Below, one piece after another: positions 1-8,637 of a DNA stretch of 64,000 bases (position 1 is its first letter; every line of letters begins with the position of its first letter). Under the pieces are notes generated by a model, which had not been told where the DNA came from, did not search any database, and worked only from the letters and a program-made list of their open reading frames with translations. A program made the position numbers and the translations under genes. The stretch comes from Ruminococcaceae bacterium KH2T8 (GTDB lineage: Bacteria > Bacillota > Clostridia > Saccharofermentanales > Saccharofermentanaceae), in NCBI GenBank assembly GCA_900111435.1, contig FOIY01000003.1, positions 62,001 to 126,000 of the forward strand. The letters run 5' to 3'.

Positions 1-1689
1 TTTCTTACCTTCGGTCTCACGTGATACATTCTCTTCTTCCGCCTTCTCTTCCTTTACGGGAGCGGCAGCTGGAGCCTTGGCAACAGCCTTTCGGTAGTAA
101 GCATACTTATCGTACAAAGCAGCAGTACCGAGATTAAATCCCAGGATCTGATCAGCGCACTTATCTATGAAGAAACGGTCATGGCTGACACAAACGATAG
201 CTCCGTTATAAGCCTTGAGCGCATCCTCGAGGACTTCCCTCGAATCGATATCCAGGTGGTTCGTAGGCTCATCGAGGAATAAGATATCGGGCTTTTCCTG
301 TAAAAGGCAGCAAAGATAGAGCCTCGACCTCTCACCGCCTGATAACACATTGATCGTCTTAAAGGCATCCTCTCCCCTGAAGCCGAACCTGGCAAGCATA
401 TTCCTTGCTTCCGTGATGCTCAGATCACTTCTTGCGACGAGCTCCTCGTAGCAAGACAAAGTCTCATCTTCGAAAGGAACGAACTGCTCCATATATCCGA
501 CCGTCGCACCGGAAGAAATGAATACCGAACCGTCAAATCCGCCCTGACGTCCCATGAGCATTGTAAGGAGCGTAGACTTTCCGCAGCCGTTAGGACCTGC
601 GAGGAATATCTTCTGATTTGCCTTGAGCTCGAAAGAGATATGCTCGAATATGAATGGATCGTCGTCGAACTTCTTTGAAACGTCCTTTACCTGCAGTAAG
701 ATCTTATCTTCTGCACCGCTTCGCTCTTCGGGAACGACATTGAAGCTCATGGACATGCTGCCTGAAGGAAGCTTTGCCTTCTCCTTTTCAAGTACGGCTT
801 CGAGCTTATCTACCATCTTCTCGCGCTGGTGATATCCCGAGATATTCCTGTGGGAGAGCATCGTCTGCTTAACATCCAGCTGATGCTCGAGCTCCGCCTG
901 AAGGTTATTTATATATGCTTCCTGAGTCTTCAGGAATTCTTCCTTCTGGATCTTATAGTCGTCGTAGTTGCCCTTGTAGCAGGTGATATTACCGTCCTGA
1001 AGCTCTATTACTCTGTTAGCGACCCTGTCGATGAAATGACGGTCATGTGAGATAACGAATACCGCTCCGCCGTAAGAGGAAAGGAATTCTTCGAGCCACT
1101 CGATGGCTTCGATATCAAGGTGGTTAGTAGGCTCGTCGAGCATAAGGATATCGGGATGTGCAACGATGAGCTGTGCGAGGCACACTCTCATCTTCTCGCC
1201 TCCCGAAAGAGTCGTAAGGTCCGTTCTCTCGGAAAGTCCCGTAAGACCAAGGCCCGCAAGTGCATCAGCCATCCTATGGTCGTAATCGTATCCGCCCATA
1301 GCCTCATATTCGGCAGTAACTCTCGAATACTCATCCATCATGGGCTTGAGCCTGGCTTCATCATCGCCTGCGGCTGCGATCTCATATTCAAGGGCAGTCT
1401 TACGCTCTTCGATATCGATGAGCTTTTGAGGCTTTAATGTAGAACCTGACAGGTCCTGCTCATCCATATTCTGAGACAGGAATCCGACGATGGTGTTGCC
1501 GTGTCTTATGACCTTACCGTCATCAGGTCTTACCGTACCCTTGATTATCTTAAAGAGTGTCGATTTTCCCGCACCGTTATTTCCGATGAACGCGATCTTA
1601 TCACCTTCGTTCACCATGAAAGAGACGCCGTCAAGAAGGCGGCGTTCTCCGAAATTCAATGAAATGTTGTCGACACTAAGTATTGGCAT
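1..1689 (-). CDS. ABC-F family ATPase (3' end beyond window)
   Basis: Two tandem ABC ATPase domains on one soluble chain, with no membrane segments. The first Walker A (GNNGAGKST) is near residues 36-44 with signature LSGGE downstream. The second Walker A is GPNGCGKST with signature LSGGERSR. Both domains keep DEPTNHLD and a switch histidine (SHDR). Between them is the charged helical linker typical of ABC-F translation factors, which act on the ribosome E-site. A Lys/Glu/Ala-rich tail runs off the window edge at residue 563, so the C-terminus is unseen. The ATG at 1689 lies 11 bases after the ridA stop and has no clear Shine-Dalgarno, suggesting coupling or weak initiation. Which ABC-F subgroup (Uup-like, EttA-like or antibiotic resistance) cannot be told; a housekeeping role is likelier. 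Confidence 0.9.
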   Translation of the reverse strand, partial: MPILSVDNISLNFGERRLLDGVSFMVNEGDKIAFIGNNGAGKSTLFKIIKGTVRPDDGKVIRHGNTIVGFLSQNMDEQDLSGSTLKPQKLIDIEERKTALEYEIAAAGDDEARLKPMMDEYSRVTAEYEAMGGYDYDHRMADALAGLGLTGLSERTDLTTLSGGEKMRVCLAQLIVAHPDILMLDEPTNHLDIEAIEWLEEFLSSYGGAVFVISHDRHFIDRVANRVIELQDGNITCYKGNYDDYKIQKEEFLKTQEAYINNLQAELEHQLDVKQTMLSHRNISGYHQREKMVDKLEAVLEKEKAKLPSGSMSMSFNVVPEERSGAEDKILLQVKDVSKKFDDDPFIFEHISFELKANQKIFLAGPNGCGKSTLLTMLMGRQGGFDGSVFISSGATVGYMEQFVPFEDETLSCYEELVARSDLSITEARNMLARFGFRGEDAFKTINVLSGGERSRLYLCCLLQEKPDILFLDEPTNHLDIDSREVLEDALKAYNGAIVCVSHDRFFIDKCADQILGFNLGTAALYDKYAYYRKAVAKAPAAAPVKEEKAEEENVSRETEGKK

Positions 1690-1700
1690 AACGCCGATTA

Positions 1701-2075
1701 TTATACTTCAGCTATTGCCTCGATTTCAACAAGTACATTCTTGGGAAGTGTCTTTACAGCTACGCAGGATCTGGCGGGCTTACCCGTAAAATACTCTGCA
1801 TATACTTCGTTAAATGCGGCAAAGTCTCCCATGTCAGCTAGGAAACATGTTGTCTTAACGACATTCTCAAGGGACGTGCCTGCCTCCTCGAGGATAGCCT
1901 TTATGTTCTTACAGGACTGATGAGCCTGCTCGGAGATATCGCCCTCTACTACATCACCGGTAGCAGGATCTATCGGGATCTGACCTGATGTGAATACGAG
2001 GTTGCCTACTACCTTAGCCTGCGTATAAGGTCCGATGGATTCGGGAGCATTCGTTGTATATACTGTCTTACTCAT
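1701..2075 (-). CDS. ridA: RidA family reactive-imine deaminase
   Basis: A 124-residue protein of normal RidA (YjgF/YER057c/UK114) length. It matches the family from the N-terminal [12 protein letters not shown] block through [11 protein letters not shown] to the C-terminal KPARSCVAV and VEIEAIA. The substrate-binding Arg is about residue 102 and the conserved Glu about 118-120. RidA hydrolyses 2-aminoacrylate and related enamines/imines released by PLP enzymes. A good AAGGAGG site precedes the ATG. The start lies only about 30 bases past the U-tract of the oxidoreductase operon terminator, so it probably depends on read-through or on a promoter buried in that terminator. The ABC-F gene follows at once and is probably cotranscribed. 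Confidence 0.95.
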   Translation of the reverse strand: MSKTVYTTNAPESIGPYTQAKVVGNLVFTSGQIPIDPATGDVVEGDISEQAHQSCKNIKAILEEAGTSLENVVKTTCFLADMGDFAAFNEVYAEYFTGKPARSCVAVKTLPKNVLVEIEAIAEV

Positions 2076-2104
2076 AAGATTTCCTCCTTAAAAGGTATGA
2101 AATA

Positions 2105-2144
2105 TAAAAAAACCCGTCAAAAGCTTGGAATCGCTTTCGACGGG
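2105..2144 (-). terminator. Intrinsic terminator of the 2-oxoacid oxidoreductase operon
   Basis: A stem of about 12 bp with one mismatch (CCCGTC arm at one end, GACGGG at the other) is followed on the minus strand by seven T residues. It sits just after the gamma-subunit stop. Confidence 0.85.
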
Positions 2145-2170
2145 CTCATATATCGCGTTACTGGATAATT

Positions 2171-2710
2171 TTACTCAGCGAACTTAGCTCCTCTGTCGAA
2201 AGCTTCAACGTTTCCGGGGATGAGCTTATGTCTTCTCTCGGGAAGTACTTCATAAAGAGCAGACTCGAAAGACTCCCTCTTGAAGCAACCTGTAGCCTTT
2301 GCAAGGCATCCGAGCATGGAGATCGTAGCGAAAGCCATGTTACCAAGGTCAGAAGCGATCTCAGAAGCATTCATGGGAATGAACCTGATATCAGTTCTGG
2401 TAGGCTTGATATGGATGAGCGAAGAGTCGATGATGAGAACTCCGCCGGGCTTGATGCAGGGCTCGAACTTCTCCATCGAAGGCTGGTTGAGGCAGACAAC
2501 AACATCTGCGTCGTTGACTACGGGAGAACCGATAGGCTCATCTGAGATAACAACGGAACAGTTAGCAGTACCGCCTCTCATCTCGGGACCGTATGAAGGG
2601 AACCAGGATACTTCCTTACCCTCGTAAAGAGCTGCCTCGGCAGCCATCTTGCCTGCAGAGAGGATACCCTGTCCGCCGAATCCTGCAAGTATGATCGAAA
2701 AGTCAGTCAT
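2171..2710 (-). CDS. 2-oxoacid:ferredoxin oxidoreductase, gamma subunit
   Basis: Gamma (KorC/VorC-like) subunit of a multi-subunit 2-oxoacid:acceptor oxidoreductase, which makes acyl-CoA, CO2 and reduced ferredoxin from a 2-oxoacid. The N-terminus MTDFSIILAGFGGQG contains the family glycine motif, followed by GKEVSWFPSYGPEMRGG and later a VVCLNQPS block. I place the start at 2710 because GGAGGCG sits correctly upstream, overlapping the end of the beta-subunit gene; an upstream in-frame Met at 2749 would overlap that gene. It is the last gene of the four-gene operon. Substrate (2-oxoglutarate, branched-chain 2-oxoacid or other) cannot be fixed from sequence. Confidence 0.92.
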   Translation of the reverse strand: MTDFSIILAGFGGQGILSAGKMAAEAALYEGKEVSWFPSYGPEMRGGTANCSVVISDEPIGSPVVNDADVVVCLNQPSMEKFEPCIKPGGVLIIDSSLIHIKPTRTDIRFIPMNASEIASDLGNMAFATISMLGCLAKATGCFKRESFESALYEVLPERRHKLIPGNVEAFDRGAKFAE

Positions 2711-2714
2711 CTCT

Positions 2715-3476
2715 TTACGCCTCCTTCTTGCTGAAGTCGATATCAGCACCCTTGAAGCATCCTAAGGGATACTGAGGGATCATCTTTTCCTTGAGCCACT
2801 CCATGGACTCAACAGGCTCCTTACCCCAGTTAGTGGGACACGTTGAAAGGAACTCTACCATAGAGAATCCGAGACCTGCCTGCTGAACCTTGAAAGCCTT
2901 CTGAACAGCCTTCTTGGCATTCTGGATATTCTTGAAGTCAGTAAGGCATACACGCTCTACATAAACGGCACCGGTAAGCTGAGAGATGAGCTCGGATACG
3001 TTGATGGGATAACCCTGGTAAGAAGCATCTCTACCGAAGGGAGATGTTGTAGTTACCTGTCCCAGGAGCGTTGTAGGAGCCATCTGACCGCTGGTCATAC
3101 CGTAAACTGCGTTATTTACGAAGAAAGCTGTGATCTTCTCTCCTCTTGCAGCTGCGTGGATGATCTCGGCAGTACCGATGGATGCAAGGTCACCGTCACC
3201 CTGATATGTGAAGACGATCTTGTCCTTTAGTGTTCTCTTGATACCTGTTGCAACAGCGGGAGCTCTACCGTGAGCAGCCTGAACTGCGTCACAAGCAAAG
3301 TAATCGTAGCTGTTATATGTACATCCTACGGATGCAACTGATACAGTGTCCTCGAGGATACCAAGCTCCACCATGGACTCTGCGATGATTCTGTGGATGA
3401 TACCGTGATTACAACCGGGGCAGTAATGGAACGGCTTATCTGTAAGGCCCTTTGTAGGCTCGAATACTACAGCCAT
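2715..3476 (-). CDS. 2-oxoacid:ferredoxin oxidoreductase, beta (TPP-binding) subunit
   Basis: A 253-residue thiamine pyrophosphate-binding subunit. The TPP motif GDGDLASIGTAE followed by FFVNNAVYGMTSGQ is clear near residues 95-135. The N-terminal HYCPGCNHG motif (CxxC) and a later Cys (SVGCTYN) match the KorB/VorA group. Its ATG overlaps the alpha-subunit stop by one base (TAATG), which implies translational coupling in a stoichiometric complex. The length fits the short beta subunits of four-subunit enzymes rather than fused pyruvate:ferredoxin oxidoreductase. Confidence 0.93.
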   Translation of the reverse strand: MAVVFEPTKGLTDKPFHYCPGCNHGIIHRIIAESMVELGILEDTVSVASVGCTYNSYDYFACDAVQAAHGRAPAVATGIKRTLKDKIVFTYQGDGDLASIGTAEIIHAAARGEKITAFFVNNAVYGMTSGQMAPTTLLGQVTTTSPFGRDASYQGYPINVSELISQLTGAVYVERVCLTDFKNIQNAKKAVQKAFKVQQAGLGFSMVEFLSTCPTNWGKEPVESMEWLKEKMIPQYPLGCFKGADIDFSKKEA

Positions 3477-4564
3477 TAACCTCTACCTCCTTCGTTAGGA
3501 TTATTGTGAATAGCGATGATCTTATCGAGGATCTCCTTCTGTGTAGGAAGGTTACCGCCCATTCTTCCGTAGAAGTGAACCGGCTTCTTGCCTGATACTG
3601 CAAGCTCAACATCCTCGACCATCTGACCAGCGGAAAGCTCAACATCAAGGAAAGCCTTAACGTTGTCTCTTGCTGCAGTCTCACGGATTATATCCTTAGG
3701 GAAAGGCCAGAGAGTGATAGGTCTGATCATACCGACCTTGATACCCTGCTCAGCAGCCTGCTTGATAACGTTCTTACATATTCTGGAGCATGTGGAGAAA
3801 GCCGTGATGACAATCTCAGCATCCTCGAGTCCGTAAGCCTCGTATCTTACTTCGTTCTCCTCGATGTACTTATACTTGTCCTGAAGCTCATGGTTCTTTG
3901 CCTCAAGATCATCGGGATCGATGTAGATGGAAGTAACCGTGTTGTGCTTCTCTCTGCCGCCGCGGCCTACTGCAGCCCAGGGCTTCTCGATCTTCTCGAT
4001 AGGCTCCTCGTCACGGAAGAGAACGGGCTCCATCATCTGACCCAAAGTACCGTCACCAAGGATCATAACGAGCATCCTGTACTTATCTGCAAGGTTAAAT
4101 GCCTCAACAGTAAGCTCATAGAGCTCCTGAACGGAAGCGGGAGCGATAACGAGATTTCTGTAGTCACCGTGTCCGCCGCCCTTTGTAGCCTGCCAGTAGT
4201 CTCCCTGTGAAGGAAGGATACCGCCGAGGCCCGGGCCTGCTCTAACGATATTTACACAAACTGCGGGAAGCTCTGCACCTGCGATGTAGGAGATACCCTC
4301 CTGCTTCAGGGAGATTCCCGGAGAAGATGAAGATGTCATAACTCTGGCACCTGCTGCTGCGGCACCGTATACCATGTTGATGGCAGATACTTCACTCTCG
4401 GCCTGTACAAAGTTACCGCCGATCTGAACCATCTTCTTTGCCATGTAATGCATAACCTCTGTCTGAGGTGTAATGGGATAACCGAAATAATTGCGGCAGC
4501 CTGCTCTCAAAGCAGCCTCGGCAATGACTTCGTTACCTTTCATCAATACTTTCTTGTTAGCCAT
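3476..4564 (-). CDS. 2-oxoacid:ferredoxin oxidoreductase, alpha subunit (VorB/KorA-like)
   Basis: A 362-residue alpha subunit. The N-terminal block GCRNYFGYPITPQTEVMHYM and the QAESEVSAINMVYGAAAAGAR region are the substrate/TPP-facing pyrimidine domain of this family; TSSSSPGISL follows. The C-terminal half carries the usual PFRDE... and ITAFSTCSR segments. In clostridial genomes this four-gene set is often labelled VorB, but substrate choice is an inference. It lies between the ferredoxin subunit and the beta subunit with tight spacing. Confidence 0.93.
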   Translation of the reverse strand: MANKKVLMKGNEVIAEAALRAGCRNYFGYPITPQTEVMHYMAKKMVQIGGNFVQAESEVSAINMVYGAAAAGARVMTSSSSPGISLKQEGISYIAGAELPAVCVNIVRAGPGLGGILPSQGDYWQATKGGGHGDYRNLVIAPASVQELYELTVEAFNLADKYRMLVMILGDGTLGQMMEPVLFRDEEPIEKIEKPWAAVGRGGREKHNTVTSIYIDPDDLEAKNHELQDKYKYIEENEVRYEAYGLEDAEIVITAFSTCSRICKNVIKQAAEQGIKVGMIRPITLWPFPKDIIRETAARDNVKAFLDVELSAGQMVEDVELAVSGKKPVHFYGRMGGNLPTQKEILDKIIAIHNNPNEGGRG

Positions 4565-4576
4565 AGTTCCAAGACC

Positions 4577-4783
4577 TTACCTTTCAACAGTGATTACGGA
4601 ATCAGGACACTGAACGGCGCAGAATGTGCAGCCGATGCATGAAGCCGGATCCGTGCAGACAGCGGGGTGATAACCCTTATCGTTAAGTCTGCTCTTATCG
4701 AGTTCAAGGATCTTCTTGGGGCAGGCATAGACACAAAGACCGCAGCCTTTGCAAAGATCGTCTCTGAACGTTACTTTTGCCAT
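4577..4783 (-). CDS. 2-oxoacid:ferredoxin oxidoreductase, delta (2x[4Fe-4S] ferredoxin) subunit
   Basis: Small ferredoxin of 68 residues with two cluster motifs. [12 protein letters not shown] lies near the N-terminus; [12 protein letters not shown] is near the C-terminus. It would carry electrons from the catalytic subunits to soluble ferredoxin. Two in-frame ATG codons lie six bases apart. I prefer 4783 because the AAGGGGA ribosome site then has normal spacing; the ATG at 4789 would nearly touch it. It is the first gene of the operon, with its promoter directly upstream. Confidence 0.92.
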   Translation of the reverse strand: MAKVTFRDDLCKGCGLCVYACPKKILELDKSRLNDKGYHPAVCTDPASCIGCTFCAVQCPDSVITVER

Positions 4784-4815
4784 ATACATTTCCCCTTCAG
4801 TTTAATAACCCATGT

Positions 4816-4844
4816 ATTTTAGCCCAATTCGTAACGCCCTGCAA
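4816..4844 (-). promoter_or_regulatory. Sigma-A type promoter of the oxidoreductase operon
   Basis: TTGCAG (4844-4839), 17-base spacer, TAAAAT (4821-4816) on the minus strand, about 30 bases before the ferredoxin-subunit start. Confidence 0.65.
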
Positions 4845-4885
4845 ACAGAAATGATTTAATTTCCTGATCATTTTATGTCATAGAC

Positions 4886-4924
4886 GCACAAAAGAAGGGT
4901 CATCCCATACGGGACGACCCTTCT
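4886..4924 (-). terminator. Intrinsic terminator after the SPFH gene
   Basis: A 14-bp stem with one mismatch and a four-base loop (arms AGAAGGGTC.. and ..GACCCTTCT) is followed by TTTTG on the minus strand, just downstream of the SPFH protein stop. Confidence 0.85.
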
Positions 4925-4960
4925 GTCTGTTACTTGTCTTAGCCGTTTAGCGGTCAGATC

Positions 4961-6334
4961 TTATTCGATCTTTGTACCACACTCAGGGCAGAACTTAGGC
5001 ATTACGCCATCTGCAGGTGTGTATCCGCACTTAGGGCACTTAGCGGGAGCTGCTTCAGGAGCTGCCTTACCGCACTGAGGGCAGAACTTACCTGTGTTTA
5101 CTGCTCCGCACTCACATGTCCATGAACCTGCGGGAGCGGGCTTTGCCTTACCGCACTGAGCACAGAAGTTACCTGTATTTACTGCACCACACTCACATGA
5201 CCAGCTGTCAGCTGCGGGAGCTGCTGCAACGGGAGCGGCTGCGGGTGCTGCCTGCTGAGCCTGCTGCTGCTGACCAAGGAAGTTGAATGCTGCTGCCGTA
5301 CCGCCGTTAGCGCCTGCAACTCCACCCATCATGCCGAGACCCATAAGGCCTGTAGCAGCACCTGCGGAGTTTGCACCGGCTGCCTTCATAGCCTCTGTCT
5401 GGCCGAGAGCTACCTGTGCTGCAAGAGCATTAGGATCGGAAGCATAGAGCTTAGCGTTATCAACCTCTTCGATCCTTGCACGGGACTTCTCATCAGGTGT
5501 GATACCACCGATGGCAACTGTCTCTACAACAACACCTCTGAGCTTGAGCCAATCCTCATCAAGGCACTCCTGCATGTATGTACGAAGCCTTGTCTGCTCA
5601 GAAGGAAGGTTAGCGAACATGATCTTGTCCTGACCGCCGCATCTGTTGAGTACTTCTGCGATATGATCACAGAACTCGATCCTGGGCTGCTTGGGCTCTG
5701 TTACAGTACCCATGAAGTCAGCTGCAAGGTACTCACCTGCAATGTTACCGGATACACATCTGAAGAATGTTACGGGGTCAACGATCTGATATGAGAACAT
5801 ACCGTTAAGACGGATATAGATCTGTCTGTACTCGGGGTCTGCATATGAGATAGGTGAAGATGAACCGAACTTGTTATCCCTGATAGGAAGCATGTTTACA
5901 AAGTAGACTCTCTGCTGCTTTGTAAGTGTGCCGCCTGCCGTCATACGCTCCCAGGTATCTGCAACTGTCTTACCGACTCTCTCCTTGAACTCTGCCCAAG
6001 ATGTAGCAGTGATCATCGAAGGAGATGTTGAAGAATCCCATCTGTAGTAACCTGCCTCAGTCGTAAAATCAACGATCTGGCCGCCGTCTACGAGAAGGAG
6101 TGCCGTATTCTCGGGAACCATGATGATGGATCCGGATGAAATGATCTCTTCGTTACCCTTATTCTTACCGTCTGCAGTTCTTCTGACAGCACCTCTTCTT
6201 ACAAGAACATTCTGTCCGAGCGAATCGCAGGTAAATACTTCCCTGATCTGATCTCTGATCTGAGAATCAATAGAAGCACCGGCTACGCCGATAGCACCGC
6301 CGACGACGCCCTTGACAATACTAATCAATCCCAT
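4961..6334 (-). CDS. SPFH/band-7 domain protein with C-terminal zinc ribbons
   Basis: A 457-residue protein. Residues about 1-30 are Gly-rich and may associate with membrane (GLISIVKGVVGGAIGVAGA). About 45-300 is an SPFH-like core resembling the YdjI/virion-core-like group, including MVPENTALLLVDGGQI and a conserved VVVETVAIGGITPDE segment. An Ala/Gly/Gln-rich linker follows. The C-terminus holds three zinc-ribbon-like units: two CECGAVNTG..C..CGK repeats and a final CPKCGY...FCPECGTK. In Bacillus subtilis, YdjI-type proteins work with PspA-like proteins in membrane stress; no such partner lies here. It is monocistronic, with a GGAGG site before the ATG and its own terminator. Confidence 0.85.
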   Translation of the reverse strand: MGLISIVKGVVGGAIGVAGASIDSQIRDQIREVFTCDSLGQNVLVRRGAVRRTADGKNKGNEEIISSGSIIMVPENTALLLVDGGQIVDFTTEAGYYRWDSSTSPSMITATSWAEFKERVGKTVADTWERMTAGGTLTKQQRVYFVNMLPIRDNKFGSSSPISYADPEYRQIYIRLNGMFSYQIVDPVTFFRCVSGNIAGEYLAADFMGTVTEPKQPRIEFCDHIAEVLNRCGGQDKIMFANLPSEQTRLRTYMQECLDEDWLKLRGVVVETVAIGGITPDEKSRARIEEVDNAKLYASDPNALAAQVALGQTEAMKAAGANSAGAATGLMGLGMMGGVAGANGGTAAAFNFLGQQQQAQQAAPAAAPVAAAPAADSWSCECGAVNTGNFCAQCGKAKPAPAGSWTCECGAVNTGKFCPQCGKAAPEAAPAKCPKCGYTPADGVMPKFCPECGTKIE

Positions 6335-6413
6335 TTTTCAATTCCTCCATAGATTTACTTTAGAAGTCATAACCTTCCGTTACAAATAATAACAAATTTT
6401 GAGACTTCTTACA

Positions 6414-6455
6414 ATAAAAATCGTACGCGTCCCGCGCGAATATATAAGGGACGTG
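6414..6455 (-). terminator. Probable terminator after the Na/Pi cotransporter gene
   Basis: CGTCCC/GGGACG-type stem with a loop of about 14 bases, followed by ATTTTTATT on the minus strand. The stem is short, so this is only moderately supported. Confidence 0.5.
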
Positions 6456-6520
6456 AGGAATATATCTATATCTATTTAATATTGTGATCGGACCGTCCGA
6501 AAGCGCAAGTTATCAGCTTA

Positions 6521-8290
6521 TTATTCGGCTGCCTTATCTGCGTTCATATACTTGTTGAGATACTTCTCGTAAGCTCTCTCGGACACTGCGTCCTTTCTCT
6601 GCTTAAAGTCATGCATATATGCAGTATCACGTGTGTCTGCTGAAGCAAATCTGTATACGACGGCTGCGATATTCATGCTGTGATCGGCGATACGGCCGCA
6701 GCTGTAGAGGATATCGTTAAATATGAAGCCCTGCTCTACGGTACATACACCCTCTGCGAGACGCTCAACGTGAGAAGCCTTGAAAGCATCGCACATCTCG
6801 GAGATAACGATCCTCAGAGGGCCGATATCCATCGCATCCTCTGCCTTTCCGGACTCATAGCACTTGATGGCCATGGAGTAGATCTCCTGAACGGCGGGAA
6901 GGATACGGTCGAGCTCTCCCCTTGCAGCGGGCGAGAAGTTGATATTCTTGTTCTTGAGCTCTTCGGCAGACTTTGCCATATAGGAAGCGTGGTCACCGAG
7001 ACGCTCGAACTCACCGATTACCTGGAGCATCTTGGAAGAGCTCTTCTTATCGTCTTCGTTAAGGTGATGGGTAGTCGTGAGCTTCATGAGGTAGGAACCG
7101 ATATGGTCCTCGTAGCTGTCGATCTTCTCCTCATTTTGCATGATGTAATCGAAATCATCGGAATTGTAGCCGGTCATGAGCATCGCAGTAGCCTTATCAA
7201 GACCTCCGCGAACCTTGGTGAACATCTTGGTAACGAAGTTAGCTGACTCACCTACGGCAATCGTAGGAGTAAGCATAAGTCTTTCGTCGAGGATCATCTC
7301 CTGCTCCTCGTCGCTGTCCTTGATGATGAATCTTGCGAGCTTCTCGAGCTGCTTGCTGAACGGGAACAGAAGGATCGTGTTAACGATGTTGAAGATAGAG
7401 TGGAATACGGCGATACCCACAACGCCGATCTCCTTACCCATGAACTCGAAGTTAATAACGGCAACAAGGCTGTAGAATACGATGAGCCAGATGATGGTAC
7501 CTATGATCTTGATCGCTACGTGGATAGCGGTAACTCGCTTAGCATCCTTATTAACACCGATGGATGAAAGGATGGCTGTCATACATGTACCGATATTGGC
7601 ACCCATGATGATCGGGATGGCCATACCCCAAGTAAGCTTACCCGTAAGGGAGATACTCTGCAGGATACCGATAGCAGCTGCGGAACTCTGGATGACACCG
7701 GTAACGATCATACCGGCAAGTACACCGAGAACGGGGTTATTGAATGCCGTAAGGATCTTGGTGAAGCTGTCCATCTCGCGAAGAGGAGCCATGGATCCGG
7801 ACATCATGGTCATTCCCTGCATGAGGATCGCGAAGCCCAGGAGCATCGTACCGATCTCTTTCTTCTTCTGCTTCTTGGAAGCCATGATCAGAAGGATACC
7901 GATAAGAGCGAATATCAACGAGAAGCACTTGGGCTCAAGGAGCTTCAGGAAGATATTGTCATTACTGTTGATACCTGAAAGTGAGAGGATCCACGCCGTG
8001 AGCGTAGTACCTATATCCGAACCGAAGATAACACCTATCGTCTGTCCGAGATCCATGATGCCCGAGTTAACGAAACCTACGAGCATTACGGTCATTGCCG
8101 ATGATGACTGGATCGCGATCGTGATGATCGATCCTATTGCTAATCCCTTAAACGGATTGTCCGTAGCCTTACGGAGCAATCTCTCGAGCCTGCCGCCCGC
8201 CGTCTTCTTAAGTGAATCCGATAAGAGCTTCATTCCGTAAAGGAAGAAAGCCAAACCTCCGAATAACTGTACAAAAGAGAAAATATCCAT
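6521..8290 (-). CDS. Na+/phosphate cotransporter (NptA/YjbB type) with PhoU-like C-terminal domain
   Basis: A 589-residue membrane protein. Residues about 1-310 form two inverted transport repeats carrying the diagnostic QSSSA (near 61) and QSSAA (near 203) motifs, with several hydrophobic helices each and KLLSDSLKKTAGGRLE in the first loop. Residues about 340-570 are soluble and helical, resembling PhoU (FERLGDHASYMAK, GRIADHSMNIAAVV). The expected activity is sodium-driven phosphate movement. It is monocistronic, with a promoter at 8351-8379 and a probable terminator downstream. Confidence 0.92.
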   Translation of the reverse strand: MDIFSFVQLFGGLAFFLYGMKLLSDSLKKTAGGRLERLLRKATDNPFKGLAIGSIITIAIQSSSAMTVMLVGFVNSGIMDLGQTIGVIFGSDIGTTLTAWILSLSGINSNDNIFLKLLEPKCFSLIFALIGILLIMASKKQKKKEIGTMLLGFAILMQGMTMMSGSMAPLREMDSFTKILTAFNNPVLGVLAGMIVTGVIQSSAAAIGILQSISLTGKLTWGMAIPIIMGANIGTCMTAILSSIGVNKDAKRVTAIHVAIKIIGTIIWLIVFYSLVAVINFEFMGKEIGVVGIAVFHSIFNIVNTILLFPFSKQLEKLARFIIKDSDEEQEMILDERLMLTPTIAVGESANFVTKMFTKVRGGLDKATAMLMTGYNSDDFDYIMQNEEKIDSYEDHIGSYLMKLTTTHHLNEDDKKSSSKMLQVIGEFERLGDHASYMAKSAEELKNKNINFSPAARGELDRILPAVQEIYSMAIKCYESGKAEDAMDIGPLRIVISEMCDAFKASHVERLAEGVCTVEQGFIFNDILYSCGRIADHSMNIAAVVYRFASADTRDTAYMHDFKQRKDAVSERAYEKYLNKYMNADKAAE

Positions 8291-8350
8291 TTACCGTCAC
8301 TGCCTTCTCTTCATTTCTTTTCAATACATAAACCTTTTAACTCATTAGTG

Positions 8351-8379
8351 ATTTTATCGCGACAAAGTTAAATTGTAAA
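8351..8379 (-). promoter_or_regulatory. Promoter of the Na/Pi cotransporter gene
   Basis: TTTACA (8379-8374), 17-base spacer, TAAAAT (8356-8351) on the minus strand, about 60 bases before the ATG. The rest of the roughly 350-base gap up to the tyrS stop holds only the tyrS terminator and a weak ATTGAT/ATCAAT inverted repeat near 8402-8418; I see no gene in it. Confidence 0.65.
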
Positions 8380-8575
8380 TCTTCCCGCAAAGACATTACA
8401 TTGATATACATCAATATCTGAATTCCTATCTTTCATATACATGAATGTTCATCTATATCTCGTACGAGCACGGCAAACAGGGCTTTGTACGCATTTACGC
8501 GAGAACTGCATCCGTAAATCTCTTCTTCACGATCAATACGATATTTCAAGTTTTGTCCACACTTCTTTTTACGCA

Positions 8576-8615
8576 AACAAAAACTCCCCGATACAGAAAT
8601 CTCGTATCGGGGAGT
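8576..8615 (-). terminator. tyrS intrinsic terminator
   Basis: A perfect 11-bp stem (CTCCCCGATAC with GTATCGGGGAG) and TTTTTGTTTG on the minus strand, 22 bases after the tyrS stop. Confidence 0.93.
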
Positions 8616-8637
8616 CTTAATGAACCTAAGTGACTGA

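Noticed and set aside
8402-8418. ATTGAT/ATCAAT inverted repeat as an operator
   Set aside because: A short A/T-rich dyad upstream of the -35, not repeated elsewhere; likely chance.
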